Below, piece after piece: positions 43,761 through 53,342 of a stretch of 64,000 nt of DNA. Origin of the DNA: Paenibacillus sp. FSL R10-2734 (GTDB taxonomy: Bacteria > Bacillota > Bacilli > Paenibacillales > Paenibacillaceae); assembly GCF_037963865.1 (NCBI RefSeq), contig NZ_CP150170.1, forward strand, positions 4,588,001 to 4,652,000, written 5' to 3'. The notes below the pieces were generated by a model. That model did not search any database, was not told the origin of the DNA, and saw only the letters and a list, made by a program, of their open reading frames with translations. Position 1 is the stretch's first letter. Each line of letters opens with the position of its first letter. The position numbers and the translations under genes are program-made.

Positions 43761-43983
43761 CTTGCAAGCAAATCACATAGTCTTGGGATAATTTCGTAAA
43801 CCACTAATCTACAAATAGCTGTTGCTAAGAAATGGCTTAAAACATATCCGGAAGTGACCCAAGTAGAAGTCACAAACAACGTCTTTTACCATACCCAATT
43901 GAATTAGGTCTACTGACTCTATCTTTAAACTCTTTAAAGTAATTGATCTATCATCGATACCGTTTTCATTTCCGCAATGTTTT

Positions 43984-45186
43984 TTACTTTTTCATACGTC
44001 TCAAGCCATAGTCGTTTATTTTAAGTTTCACGTTATACGTCACAGAGATTTTCCTGAACTCCTCATCCCAGTTGTGTTTCACATTTTGCCACACTTTTGG
44101 ATAATGGATTCGCACTTGATTGCCAAACCCAGCAACCTCTACGCCATACTTTTTTTGCATAGCTTTTAGAATCATGTCGACATGTCGAATGACTTCTTCT
44201 TCTGCCGCTTTTTCCGCCGATTGAAGGAATTCATCTTCGAAATAATTCACTTTTTTACGCCAGTCCTCGGTTAATCGGCCAACCGATTCAATTTCGACGT
44301 GAAATGATATCTTGTTGCCCGCTACGTTCGGTCGAATACGGCTCTTAAGTGATTCCAACTCATAAATAATAAATGGCTGATCCGGCTCATCCAACGTCTT
44401 GACCACCCCTCCTTTACTCTTCCCCGTCAGCCATGTCAATCCTTCCAACTCCTCTTCGCTCAGAAAGCCGATTAGCTTGTTGGTCTCTCCTTTAAACACA
44501 GCGGCTCCCGCAAATTTCACTTCCCCTTGTGAGGCAACTACGCTCTGGACCAGGAAGCTGGAGCGAGTGGATATTTTCCCCATAATATTTTGTATAGTCA
44601 TCGGCGGCAATATCCTTGTATTTCTGTATTGATTTTTGGAAATTTGGACAAGGCGATCCACAGGAATTTCTGACCCTTTAGTCTCCAGTGTATCTTTCGC
44701 AAGTCCTCTGGCGACTAGAACAAGGCCACTTTCTCTAACCTCATTATCGCGAAAATGCTGGTCGAGTAGCGTCTGCAAATCCATACTGCGCACCAGCTTT
44801 TCCCCGAATACGAACATTTTTTGATGCTGATTAAATAACGGTTTTGATTCAAGTGAAGCTTCTCTCGCAAATTGGTGAATCATATCCCCTGAAATGGAAT
44901 GATTTTTGTATGGTTTTTGGTCTGCAGAGGTGCTTTTTGATGCGGCAATTTTTGGAATAACGATTTGCCAGGTTATTGTGATCATATTTTGTTTACGGTA
45001 ACCGCCGCCCTTTTCATTCAATATTCTTTCCATTGGCGCTTCATCACCTTGATCTATGGCTTCGCCGACAACTAACGACAATTCCGTAATGTTTTTACTG
45101 TCCCAACAGCCGCTCAAAAAAAAGAAAAAAGACAAAATGAGCAGCTTTGAAGTCCAATTTCTGATCAGGTATTTATTTTTGCACAT
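43984..45186 (-). CDS. Ger(x)C family spore germination lipoprotein
   Basis: The 400-residue protein has a lipoprotein signal with LSGCWDSKNI (cysteine about 27). CWDxxxI just after the lipobox is the GerC hallmark. It forms the C subunit of a GerA-type germinant receptor in the spore inner membrane. It overlaps the GerB-like gene by 14 bp and is the last gene of the operon. Confidence 0.92.
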   Translation of the reverse strand: MCKNKYLIRNWTSKLLILSFFFFLSGCWDSKNITELSLVVGEAIDQGDEAPMERILNEKGGGYRKQNMITITWQIVIPKIAASKSTSADQKPYKNHSISGDMIHQFAREASLESKPLFNQHQKMFVFGEKLVRSMDLQTLLDQHFRDNEVRESGLVLVARGLAKDTLETKGSEIPVDRLVQISKNQYRNTRILPPMTIQNIMGKISTRSSFLVQSVVASQGEVKFAGAAVFKGETNKLIGFLSEEELEGLTWLTGKSKGGVVKTLDEPDQPFIIYELESLKSRIRPNVAGNKISFHVEIESVGRLTEDWRKKVNYFEDEFLQSAEKAAEEEVIRHVDMILKAMQKKYGVEVAGFGNQVRIHYPKVWQNVKHNWDEEFRKISVTYNVKLKINDYGLRRMKK

Positions 45187-46270
45187 GTGATATCCTCCTT
45201 AGCAAAGTGATAAGAAGAAGTGCCGGTGCTACTAGACAAATGATACCCAGAAAGATTTTGCCAATCACATCACCGAATTCATTCAGCTGATTCATGCTTT
45301 TCGGATACATGGCTATCAGGAAAATCACAGGTAGAACGATATATAAGTATCGATGATACTCCTTATTAAAAGTTTGTGAGATTCCAACAGCAACGATGTA
45401 ATGGTAAATGACATACCCGGCAAATACTTGTACTAATCGAACCACAATTAGCAAGGATTCATATCGTTCGAGAAAAAAACCGGTAAGTTCATAAGAACGG
45501 ACGATGGAAATCGTAGGCCACATCAAGGTCGCAACCTGTTCAAATGGAATGCCTCCCATGACAGTTATTACAGTAAGCAAATAAATGAACACAGAAATCC
45601 CGATACCGGCCAATAGTGCTTTGCCAGCTTTTTCAGGCCTGCTCATAAAGGCTGTAACGAATAATATAGTTTCAATTCCTGCAAAGGATCTCCATGTTTC
45701 GGGTAATCCTTTGAGAACGGGACCAAGCCCCCAACCCAACACCGGACGCAAATTATCGATCTCAAATAGTTTTAAGCTTAACGAAAAACTAAATATAATA
45801 ACAATTAAAGTGAATGGTAGAATTAATTCGAGCATTCGAGCGATGGGATTCATCCCGCCGGCGGTAAGATATACACCAACGCACATAAAGACAAGGATAA
45901 TGAACTCTTTCGGAGTTTGTTCAAGCAAGAAATACTTGATAATCTCTGACATATCACGGATTTCATATCCAGCAAAGAGTGCAAAGTAAATGATTAGAAC
46001 GAGATTTAGTGCCCACCCCACCCATTTTCCCGTTATGAATTGGCTATATTCGAAAAAAGTTTTCCCAGGAAACCGCTGACTGAGTTTAACCATAATCAAC
46101 CCGAAACCAAACGAGATGATGCCTCCTGCTATCACAGTAATCCATCCGTCTGGTGTCATCATCTTTTCCGCCAAAACTCTCGGTAAGGTCAGAAAGCCCA
46201 CACCCAAAAGGATATTGGCTAAGATAACAGCAGCTTGAGGTGTCGTAATGCGGTCATTCGGATGGATCAT
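45173..46270 (-). CDS. GerB-like germinant receptor permease subunit
   Basis: The ATG at 46270 (with GAAAGG upstream) gives 365 residues, the family norm. It has about ten helices and the Spore_permease pattern (ITTPQAAVILANILLGVGFLTLPR shortened to TTPQAAVILANILLG, LLEQTPKEFIILVFM). It belongs to the APC superfamily and is thought to bind germinant. It begins 4 bp after the GerA-like stop codon. Confidence 0.92.
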   Translation of the reverse strand: MIHPNDRITTPQAAVILANILLGVGFLTLPRVLAEKMMTPDGWITVIAGGIISFGFGLIMVKLSQRFPGKTFFEYSQFITGKWVGWALNLVLIIYFALFAGYEIRDMSEIIKYFLLEQTPKEFIILVFMCVGVYLTAGGMNPIARMLELILPFTLIVIIFSFSLSLKLFEIDNLRPVLGWGLGPVLKGLPETWRSFAGIETILFVTAFMSRPEKAGKALLAGIGISVFIYLLTVITVMGGIPFEQVATLMWPTISIVRSYELTGFFLERYESLLIVVRLVQVFAGYVIYHYIVAVGISQTFNKEYHRYLYIVLPVIFLIAMYPKSMNQLNEFGDVIGKIFLGIICLVAPALLLITLLRRISHVQK

Positions 46271-46274
46271 GCGA

Positions 46275-47996
46275 TCATTTCCTTTCCATTGGGTCTTCCC
46301 TTTGCCGTGTTTGGTCCTGTACATTCATCATCTTCGGCCGCAATTTCATCATCGAGAGGGGAGCGCGTATCAAAAAGTCTTTCCAATCATTTAGGCGATA
46401 TGGAACTAAGGGCGAGGCATAAGGTATTCCAAAATTTTTTAGTTTGACAAAATGGATACAGAGAAAAAGGGTAAACATGACAACACCGTAGATCCCAAGT
46501 AGTGCCGCCGAAAACATGGCAACAAAACGCAGCATTCGCAGGGCGATTCCTGCATCATATTGGGGAATGGCAAACGATGAGATCGCGGTTAAGGAAACAA
46601 CAATGACCATTAGAGGACTGGCGATGCCTGCTTCAACGGCAGCTTGTCCAATAACCAAGCCCCCGACAAGTCCAACTGTCTGCCCGACGGGTTTGGGCAA
46701 ACGAAGTCCTGCTTCACGCAAGATTTCAATAACGACTTCCATAATTAATGCTTCTAAAAATGGCGGAAAGGGAACTCCCTCACGAGTTCCCGCCATGGAA
46801 ATAGCAAGTTTGGTCGGAATCAAACCTTGATGAAAAGATAAGAAGGAAATATAAATGGCCGGTCCGAGTAAAGCTATGAATGCCGCAAAAAAGCGCAAAA
46901 GACGAACCAAAGATGCCGGAATCCAACGAACATAATAATCTTCTGGTGATTGCAAAAGCATGCTGAACGTTACTGGAACTATGGAAACATAGGAGGTTCC
47001 GTCCGTTAGAATGGCTACTCTGCCCTCCAGAAGTGAAGCTATGACTCTATCCGGTCGTTCTGTACTTTGCACCTGGGGAAATGGTGACATGAAGTTATCC
47101 TCAATTAACTGTTCAATATACCCGGAATCAAGCGGGTCATCGATCTTGATACTCGCAATTCTTCGTTTCACTTCATCAACCAAGTCCGGATCGGCAACTC
47201 CATCCACATAAGAAATGACCAAATTTTTCTTGTTCCGTTCTCCAACTTGGCATTTCAACATTCGCAAATTTGGATCAGATGCCCTCGTGCGCAAAAGAGA
47301 GATATTCTCGTCCAATGAGTTGACAAAACCGATCTTGGGTCCACGCACAAGCGCTTCCGAAGCTGGTTCTTCGAAATTCTGCGGAGCTGTGGATCCAGTT
47401 CCGAGGACCAATCCGCCGGAAATGCCATCTATAAGCAAAGCTGTTGACCCTGCCAACAGCTTCTCAATGACCTCATATAAGAATTGTGTTTCGCTTATTG
47501 TGCAAAGCGGCAATACATGATCTTTAATGTAATGTTTGAAATCGTAGCTAACGTCCAGTTTTAAAACATCAGTATTACTAAGATCCAGCATTAACGGTTT
47601 TAGAACATACTCTTGGATAGTCTTTATATCGGATATTTTATTTATATATACGATTGCTGCGCGAATATCTGTACTTCCGATATTAAATTTTCGGATGAAA
47701 AAATCTGAGTTGTCACCTAGTTGTTCAGTTAAAATAGTTAAATTAGTATTTAAATTTTCACCCAAAGTGTCAGTCGGTGGCCAATCCTTCCAAAGCTTCC
47801 GAGGCAAGTTATTTGGGCCTAGAACGGGATTACTCGCTAACATTGCCTTGTTTTCTTTGTTCCAATCTCTATTGGACTGGTCCTTTTCAAAAAACCAACC
47901 AAATACTTTTGAGGAAATAAATGGAATAAAAAATGATAGAGATGCCCATAAGAGTGTATCCCAATCTGAGAGAAATTCCAAAATCATACGCCACAT
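46275..47996 (-). CDS. GerA-like germinant receptor subunit
   Basis: GGAGG lies 8 nt before the ATG at 47996, giving 573 residues. The protein has an N-terminal soluble domain (DNSDFFIRKFNIGS, TALLIDGISGGLVL) and a C-terminal membrane domain (ALIMEVVIEILREAGLRLPKP, QTVGLVGGLVIGQAAVEAGI). This is the GerA-family pattern. A short hydrophobic stretch at about residues 12-35 precedes the soluble part. It heads the gerA-gerB-gerC operon. Confidence 0.92.
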   Translation of the reverse strand: MWRMILEFLSDWDTLLWASLSFFIPFISSKVFGWFFEKDQSNRDWNKENKAMLASNPVLGPNNLPRKLWKDWPPTDTLGENLNTNLTILTEQLGDNSDFFIRKFNIGSTDIRAAIVYINKISDIKTIQEYVLKPLMLDLSNTDVLKLDVSYDFKHYIKDHVLPLCTISETQFLYEVIEKLLAGSTALLIDGISGGLVLGTGSTAPQNFEEPASEALVRGPKIGFVNSLDENISLLRTRASDPNLRMLKCQVGERNKKNLVISYVDGVADPDLVDEVKRRIASIKIDDPLDSGYIEQLIEDNFMSPFPQVQSTERPDRVIASLLEGRVAILTDGTSYVSIVPVTFSMLLQSPEDYYVRWIPASLVRLLRFFAAFIALLGPAIYISFLSFHQGLIPTKLAISMAGTREGVPFPPFLEALIMEVVIEILREAGLRLPKPVGQTVGLVGGLVIGQAAVEAGIASPLMVIVVSLTAISSFAIPQYDAGIALRMLRFVAMFSAALLGIYGVVMFTLFLCIHFVKLKNFGIPYASPLVPYRLNDWKDFLIRAPLSMMKLRPKMMNVQDQTRQREDPMERK

Positions 47997-48276
47997 TTTC
48001 ATCACCTCCAGATATATCATGCATAAATAGAATAATTTCTATGTATTTTTTTGAAAATAATAGCTAAGCCCATGCATACGCTTTAGTCGAATGATCGAAG
48101 AGCCATTATAAAAAAGGGGGGGTTCGCGAACGGATGTACACAGTGAGCGTCATCCAGATTCACAACATCCCCTTTATGAATCTGAGTTTTCTCATCTTGT
48201 TGAAGACGTTCAATGCGCTTTTTGCCAAACGTTTTCCACGCAAAGCTATTCGTGAAAAATTGGCGGCTGCTCAGCT

Positions 48277-48837
48277 TCAACCGATCAGATTGTTTAGCCA
48301 AGTATTTAAACTTATATTCATAATAAAAAACCTCTCATAAGTCCTAATAAATCTAGGTTTGCTTCTAATGAGAGGTTTACGACTGCAATATCCGATAAAA
48401 AAAGCCAATCTAACGAAAGAATATTTTTTAACGATCCTGTATAAATCTAATACAATCCTTGACACACATTGTTCTAGCTCCTTATCGGGTAACTCTCTAT
48501 AATTTTGACTCATACGTATATGAGTAACTGTTCTATTAATTATTTTCAGAAAAATTTGTTTTTCATTTAAACCATCGTTTAATAATTTTTCTGCATAGAA
48601 TAAAGATAGTTTATTGAAAACGGATAAACTTTTGTTTTTACCCTGCATATCAAACTCACTATAAATCCTTGTTATTTTCGAACAATAGATTTTATACAAA
48701 TCTATTAAACCTTTTACCTTTTGCGAGTTATTTAACATAATTTTACGATCAATGTTAAATTCATGTAGAATAATTTTTTCTTTTAGCGCTTCTCGCGTAT
48801 AGTCAATAAAATCAATTGCCTCACTATTCTGATCCAA
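48277..48837 (-). CDS. AT-rich hypothetical protein, 3' end doubtful
   Basis: The open frame encodes 186 residues, mostly helical (KVKGLIDLYKIYCSKITRIY, LFYAEKLLNDGLNEKQIF, QNYRELPDKELEQCVSRIV). A terminator hairpin with a T run at 48328-48378 lies inside its last fifth, after A- and T-homopolymers. The last ~45 codons may therefore be a product of a frameshift, with the original stop near the hairpin. The region is more AT-rich than its neighbours. The function is unknown. Confidence 0.4.
   Translation of the reverse strand: MDQNSEAIDFIDYTREALKEKIILHEFNIDRKIMLNNSQKVKGLIDLYKIYCSKITRIYSEFDMQGKNKSLSVFNKLSLFYAEKLLNDGLNEKQIFLKIINRTVTHIRMSQNYRELPDKELEQCVSRIVLDLYRIVKKYSFVRLAFFIGYCSRKPLIRSKPRFIRTYERFFIMNISLNTWLNNLIG
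48328..48378 (-). terminator. terminator hairpin inside an open frame
   Basis: On the minus strand AAACCTCTCAT pairs perfectly with ATGAGAGGTTT, followed by TTTATTATG. The loop is about 28 nt. Its position inside an open frame is unexpected. Confidence 0.7.
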
Positions 48838-49202
48838 GCTATTTTATTTTTCCAAATTCAACTCAAATAAGAGACAGCATAAATCACGATAAAAAATTAA
48901 GAGAGGACTTTTCTAAGCTGTATTATAGAAATCAATTTGAAGCATTGCAACCAGTACTTTGAAGCATAATGCTGCAAAACGGCAGAGTTATGCTTCAAGC
49001 ATCAATAATAAACCGCTCTTCATTGGTTTTTTTCATGATTTTATCCTCATAAAAATGATATGATACATCCATGTTGAATTCTGCCTAATCAGTAGTGGAT
49101 ATTATTGTAAACGATTATATTTCTAGCGTAATCCCAGAAATCGTTTTTCTGGGATTACGTCTGGAGAATTCAAGTAGCGTTCCTAGATGTGAACTCCTTC
49201 TA
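48838..49202. other. intergenic region with two strong hairpins
   Basis: No gene is seen. At 48959-48998 TTGAAGCATAA and CTGC pair with GCAG and TTATGCTTCAA. At 49127-49159 CGTAATCCCAGAAA pairs perfectly with TTTCTGGGATTACG. A TTTGAAGCAT direct repeat lies at 48935 and 48958. The second hairpin sits 45 bp beyond the GH2 stop and may protect or end that mRNA, although no T run follows. Confidence 0.5.
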
Positions 49203-52200
49203 TTAGCTTCCATAAACCTCAAATTTCTTATGACTTGCTCGGACACCTTGCGGTAGCCCGTTGTAAACAATTTTCACATAGCGCGCTTGTTCCGCAAACA
49301 GATCTATTCGGATCGGTTCTACTCCCGTTTGCCCAGTTTGATTAATGACTGTTCGCCAATGTGTCCCGTCCTCAGATACTTGAATGACATACAAATAATT
49401 AACGGCCTCAGTAAACTCAACTTTAGTTCCTGTAATCGATCGTATTCCACCTAGATCCACTTGCCAATAGTGTCCTGGAAGCTCGTCAGCAGCTCGCCAC
49501 AGCGTATGCTGAATGCCGTCATTGCCTTTGGCTGCAGAGAAATCGATGGATTGCTCACTATCAGCGATAGAAGGCAGACCTACAGCCAGCTCGTTACCTC
49601 TTAATCGAAGTACCGACTTGTTCTCCTGAAGCGTAGCGAATCGATCTTTTGTTTGCGATATGGTTGCTATTGCATGCGGCTGAAATTTTTCGCTATTCAT
49701 ATAAAGCAGAATGCTTGAAAGTAGTTGTTTGGCTACAAGCCCCATCTCACCTTTCTCATCCCCGAGGTTTAATGAGCAGATAAGAAGTCGTCCATTACCT
49801 ACTCTTAATTCGAGAAGATTCGCTAGTTTGCGATTATTATAAAAATTAGGAATAACCTGTACAAGTGGCTCAACCTTAACCGGGAAATCATCCAAAATAA
49901 TCGAATCTGAACCTTCAAGAAGTTCCTTCCATTGATAGCTTGCATAGAAATCTGTAGGGAAATCAGCAAAAATGGGATGTTGTGCTTGCACGTAAATTCC
50001 GCAGGGGTCCTCGCTAACAAAGTGCACCGGACTCCAAAATACAGGGAAAAATTTACCCGGATATAGATCGCTAACAGCACTACTATTAAGTAAAAGCAAC
50101 ACTTTTCCATTATTCTCAAGTTGTTCTTCCACTTCATTATCAAATGAGTTAGCTATGAGAATATCTTCTATGTTATGTGCTGGCAACTGATGTGGATATA
50201 CCCATATATTCCAGCTGTTCGTGATGGTTGTACCTTCAAGCTGTAGACCTACCTTCAGCTGAGCTGCATTCTCCAGATGCTCAAAGCTTCTGCTCTCAAT
50301 CCTGCCAAGCGAAGTAACATGACCACTTGGAATATGTTCTACTTGCAGTGTTCCACGATCAAGTATGATGCCATCCAAGGTTTGAACGGTCCAATGAATA
50401 AGAGCACCCTTGTAGTCATGCGCACCGTAATGAGCAAGCTCCGCTTCTGCTTCGAATAGCTCATCGCTTGTATAGATTCGCTTTGGCATCTTCATTAAAG
50501 CTACCGTTGGAGCGCAGAACTGGCGGAATTGCTCAGGTTCAATAAGTCCTTTCGAATCCCAGAAAGAATCGAGAATACCAACCGTTGCCGTGCTCTGTCC
50601 GGGAAAATCGTGTAGATCTAGCAGCTGAAAACCTCCCAATCCTCGCGTGCGTAAGGCGGATTCTATTTCATCCCTATACAATTGAAGAGCAAGTCTCCCA
50701 GAGCCTTGCGTAAACTTTGTTGCATCTTTAAGAAGTCCCTTCTCTAGCAGATTATTGCGGACGACTTCGAAATTAAAAGGGCGCAATACGCCAGTATATT
50801 TATTAATTTCATCTATGTTTGGATAAACGGTATACTGCCCTACCTCGTGTGAAATTACAGGCACATGTCGCCGAGACACAGCCTCCTCGAAATGAAGTTC
50901 AGTCGATGTCACCATCTGATCGTGAAAATATTGTCCTCGAACTCCCACTCCATCAACCGTTTGTGCGATGAAAAAATCATCCTCGGTGTCAAGTTGACGA
51001 TCCCAGTTCGCTGTTAAAGTAAATACTCTCCGGTTACCATCATTCTCCTTGATCCCTTTTACAATTTGCCCAAGCAATTCAAAATCGCCATTCAGCTCAT
51101 TGCCATTGGCAAACAGGCAAAAGGAAGGGTGATTCCCATAAGCATCTAAGATTTTCTGCGCTTCCTTGGGCAAATATTGATAATGCTCCGGATGAGTCCC
51201 TACAGGTAAATTCCATGTATCCATCCAGATAGGGCCTTCAACTTGGAGGTAAACTCCGAGCTGGTCTGCAACGGAGAATGCTGCTTCTGGAGGACACCAT
51301 GAATGAAAACGCACATGATTTAATCCATAAGCTTTAACGGTAGTAAATACTTTCACCCACGCTTCGGGATGCATTGGAGGATACCCGGTCAACGGATAGA
51401 TGCAGCAATCGAGTGTACCTCTAAGAAACGTCTTCCGATTGTTGATCTCCAACTGCGTTCCGTTTGTGCGGAAGCTACGTATGCCATAAGTTATCGTTAG
51501 CATATCCTTGGCTGCGATTACCGATTGCGTCTTTGCGGACAAAGCAACAAAGAGCTTGATTAAGGCGGGATGAAATTCATCCCATATAACATGGTCCTCA
51601 TCCATTTCATAAGTAACCTCGCATATGTTCTCCGATAAGGCTGACACCTTGCCAGTGTGCATATAGCGCAATATTCCATTATAATCTTCTGATCCGATCA
51701 TTGCGGGCTGCTCAATAAACGTTAGACGTATGTCAGCGTCTTCACTTGTACAGTTGTTAATTGTAATCTTCACCTTAATTTCATTGCGCTCAAGATCAGG
51801 ATACACTTGAACGCCTCTCACTTGGATCATATCGATAGCGCGAAGCTCCATTCTACCGATTATTCCGTTCCATATCGTCTGCGTTTCATCAGTGTAGGCA
51901 CTCGGATAACTGCCGATCTTCCAAATGTCTCGATTGTCCACACGAACCGTCAGTCTATGCGTCTGGCCTGGCACGAGTTGTGCTGTTAAGTAAAACCGAT
52001 GGGGAGTGGAAAGACTGTCCCCCACCCCAATCTCCAGCCCATCGACCCATATACGCGATTCGAACATCACTCGTTCAAGGAATAGCTCTATTTGTTTTCC
52101 CTTCCATTCATGGGGAATGCTAATGTCCCTTTGATACCAAGCCACCCCGACAAATCGGAAGTGCTGGCGCAGCGACCGAACTGTTTCTTTATTCAGCTCT

Positions 52201-52403
52201 AGTGCAAGTTCTAACGACTCACCGATTCTATTCTCACTAGTCGATCCTGGAAGCCGTAGCTTGTTGTTCGCCGAGAATTGTTCCTCAAACCAACGCTCCT
52301 GAATGCCCAGATCTTCGCCATCCAAGCGATAGGCCCATTCTCCAGCAAGGCTAATACTTGTAGCTTCCTGCTTTGGCACTTTCATGAATGTCATATTATT
52401 CAT
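49203..52403 (-). CDS. GH2 family glycoside hydrolase with discoidin-like C-terminus
   Basis: The ATG at 52403 has AGGAG 6 nt upstream, giving 1066 residues without a signal peptide. The order is sugar-binding jelly roll (about 15-195, GVAWYQRDISIPHEWKGK), immunoglobulin-like domain, TIM barrel (about 310-590) and a C-terminal F5/8 type C-like domain (about 945-1066, HYWQVDLGGIRSITGTKVEF). The acid/base is E436 in ANGNELNG. The nucleophile is E520 in ISHEVGQY. It probably cleaves imported oligosaccharides. It is the last gene of an ABC sugar operon. Confidence 0.88.
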   Translation of the reverse strand: MNNMTFMKVPKQEATSISLAGEWAYRLDGEDLGIQERWFEEQFSANNKLRLPGSTSENRIGESLELALELNKETVRSLRQHFRFVGVAWYQRDISIPHEWKGKQIELFLERVMFESRIWVDGLEIGVGDSLSTPHRFYLTAQLVPGQTHRLTVRVDNRDIWKIGSYPSAYTDETQTIWNGIIGRMELRAIDMIQVRGVQVYPDLERNEIKVKITINNCTSEDADIRLTFIEQPAMIGSEDYNGILRYMHTGKVSALSENICEVTYEMDEDHVIWDEFHPALIKLFVALSAKTQSVIAAKDMLTITYGIRSFRTNGTQLEINNRKTFLRGTLDCCIYPLTGYPPMHPEAWVKVFTTVKAYGLNHVRFHSWCPPEAAFSVADQLGVYLQVEGPIWMDTWNLPVGTHPEHYQYLPKEAQKILDAYGNHPSFCLFANGNELNGDFELLGQIVKGIKENDGNRRVFTLTANWDRQLDTEDDFFIAQTVDGVGVRGQYFHDQMVTSTELHFEEAVSRRHVPVISHEVGQYTVYPNIDEINKYTGVLRPFNFEVVRNNLLEKGLLKDATKFTQGSGRLALQLYRDEIESALRTRGLGGFQLLDLHDFPGQSTATVGILDSFWDSKGLIEPEQFRQFCAPTVALMKMPKRIYTSDELFEAEAELAHYGAHDYKGALIHWTVQTLDGIILDRGTLQVEHIPSGHVTSLGRIESRSFEHLENAAQLKVGLQLEGTTITNSWNIWVYPHQLPAHNIEDILIANSFDNEVEEQLENNGKVLLLLNSSAVSDLYPGKFFPVFWSPVHFVSEDPCGIYVQAQHPIFADFPTDFYASYQWKELLEGSDSIILDDFPVKVEPLVQVIPNFYNNRKLANLLELRVGNGRLLICSLNLGDEKGEMGLVAKQLLSSILLYMNSEKFQPHAIATISQTKDRFATLQENKSVLRLRGNELAVGLPSIADSEQSIDFSAAKGNDGIQHTLWRAADELPGHYWQVDLGGIRSITGTKVEFTEAVNYLYVIQVSEDGTHWRTVINQTGQTGVEPIRIDLFAEQARYVKIVYNGLPQGVRASHKKFEVYGS

Positions 52404-52454
52404 TGTCATCTCCTAACTTATCTATAATCTATCCATAATGACCGAATTGGGTAC

Positions 52455-53342
52455 TTATCCTTTAACAGCTCCAGCAGTTACACTGCTCGTAATCTGCTCA
52501 GTAAATAAGAAATAAATAACGACAGAAGGTAAAGCGATCAGGGTCATAACAGCAAATTGTGCCGCATAATTAGAAGCGTATTGACCAGTAAACTGAACCA
52601 ATGCGAACGGCAATGTTTTAAAGGTTTCACTTCGAATATAAGTAATCGCCATGATGAACTCATTCCATGTAGAAATGAAGGTCATCACAGTTACTGTAGC
52701 AATTGCTGGTAGAGTCATAGGCAGAATAATCTTGAAGATTAGACCACCTAATCCTAGGCCATCCATTACTGCCGCCTCTTCTAGTGACCGAGGAATGGAT
52801 TCCATAAACCCACTGAGAATGAACATCCCTAGTGGAATAGCAAAAGCAACGTTAGGCAAAATCAAAGACCAATAAGAATCTAGCATTCCAAGTTTATTAA
52901 AAATTTGAAAATTCGGAATTAAAGTCGAATAGACGGGTATGATCATGCCAACAAGAATGAGATTATAAAATACACCGCGGAGCTTCCACTGCATACGTGT
53001 GCAGGCATAGGCCATAAATAAAGAGGAAATGACCGTTGCTACAATCGTGACGATTGTGACGATAGCAGAATTGAGAAAGTAAAGCGGTACTTTTCCTTGT
53101 GTAAAGGCATTCTTGTAATTTATCCATTGCGGTGGATCTGGCCACTTTAGGATCGAACTTCCGAAAAAGTCGCCGCTTTTGAGCAACGAAAAGTCCACAA
53201 GCCATACCAGCGGAAATAATTGAATAATGGCGATCATAATGAGCAGTACACGAATGCTCCAGCCTGCTATATTTATTCGTTGCCCAGATGAACTCTTCAT
53301 ACGTTGAGAGATGGAGGGTAAAGTTTGTTTTCTAGACGTCAT
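52455..53342 (-). CDS. carbohydrate ABC permease (MalG type)
   Basis: The 295-residue protein has six helices and the CUT1 EAA motif (EEAAVMDGLGLGGLIFKIILP). Its N-terminus is longer than usual. It shares one base with the stop of the MalF-type gene. It is one half of the sugar channel. Confidence 0.9.
   Translation of the reverse strand: MTSRKQTLPSISQRMKSSSGQRINIAGWSIRVLLIMIAIIQLFPLVWLVDFSLLKSGDFFGSSILKWPDPPQWINYKNAFTQGKVPLYFLNSAIVTIVTIVATVISSLFMAYACTRMQWKLRGVFYNLILVGMIIPVYSTLIPNFQIFNKLGMLDSYWSLILPNVAFAIPLGMFILSGFMESIPRSLEEAAVMDGLGLGGLIFKIILPMTLPAIATVTVMTFISTWNEFIMAITYIRSETFKTLPFALVQFTGQYASNYAAQFAVMTLIALPSVVIYFLFTEQITSSVTAGAVKG

Larger units (their letters stand above)
42658..43983. other. 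long gap with remnants between rtp and the germination operon
   Basis: This 1.3-kb region has no complete gene. It contains the rtp promoter, inverted TGTACTTT repeats (42844-42852 and 42877-42884), a strong terminator at 42985-43036, a decayed glycosidase gene and, near 43800-43905, a short plus-strand coding-like stretch (AVAKKWLKTYPEVTQVEV) of unknown origin. Confidence 0.6.

Noticed and set aside
43498..43791. Plus-strand 97-codon open frame
   Set aside because: It is antisense to the decayed carbohydrase whose minus-strand pieces are recognisable.
48083..48340. Opposed short open frames upstream of the germination operon
   Set aside because: Both overlap each other, lack a good ribosome site and have no recognised motif. 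At most one is a gene remnant.
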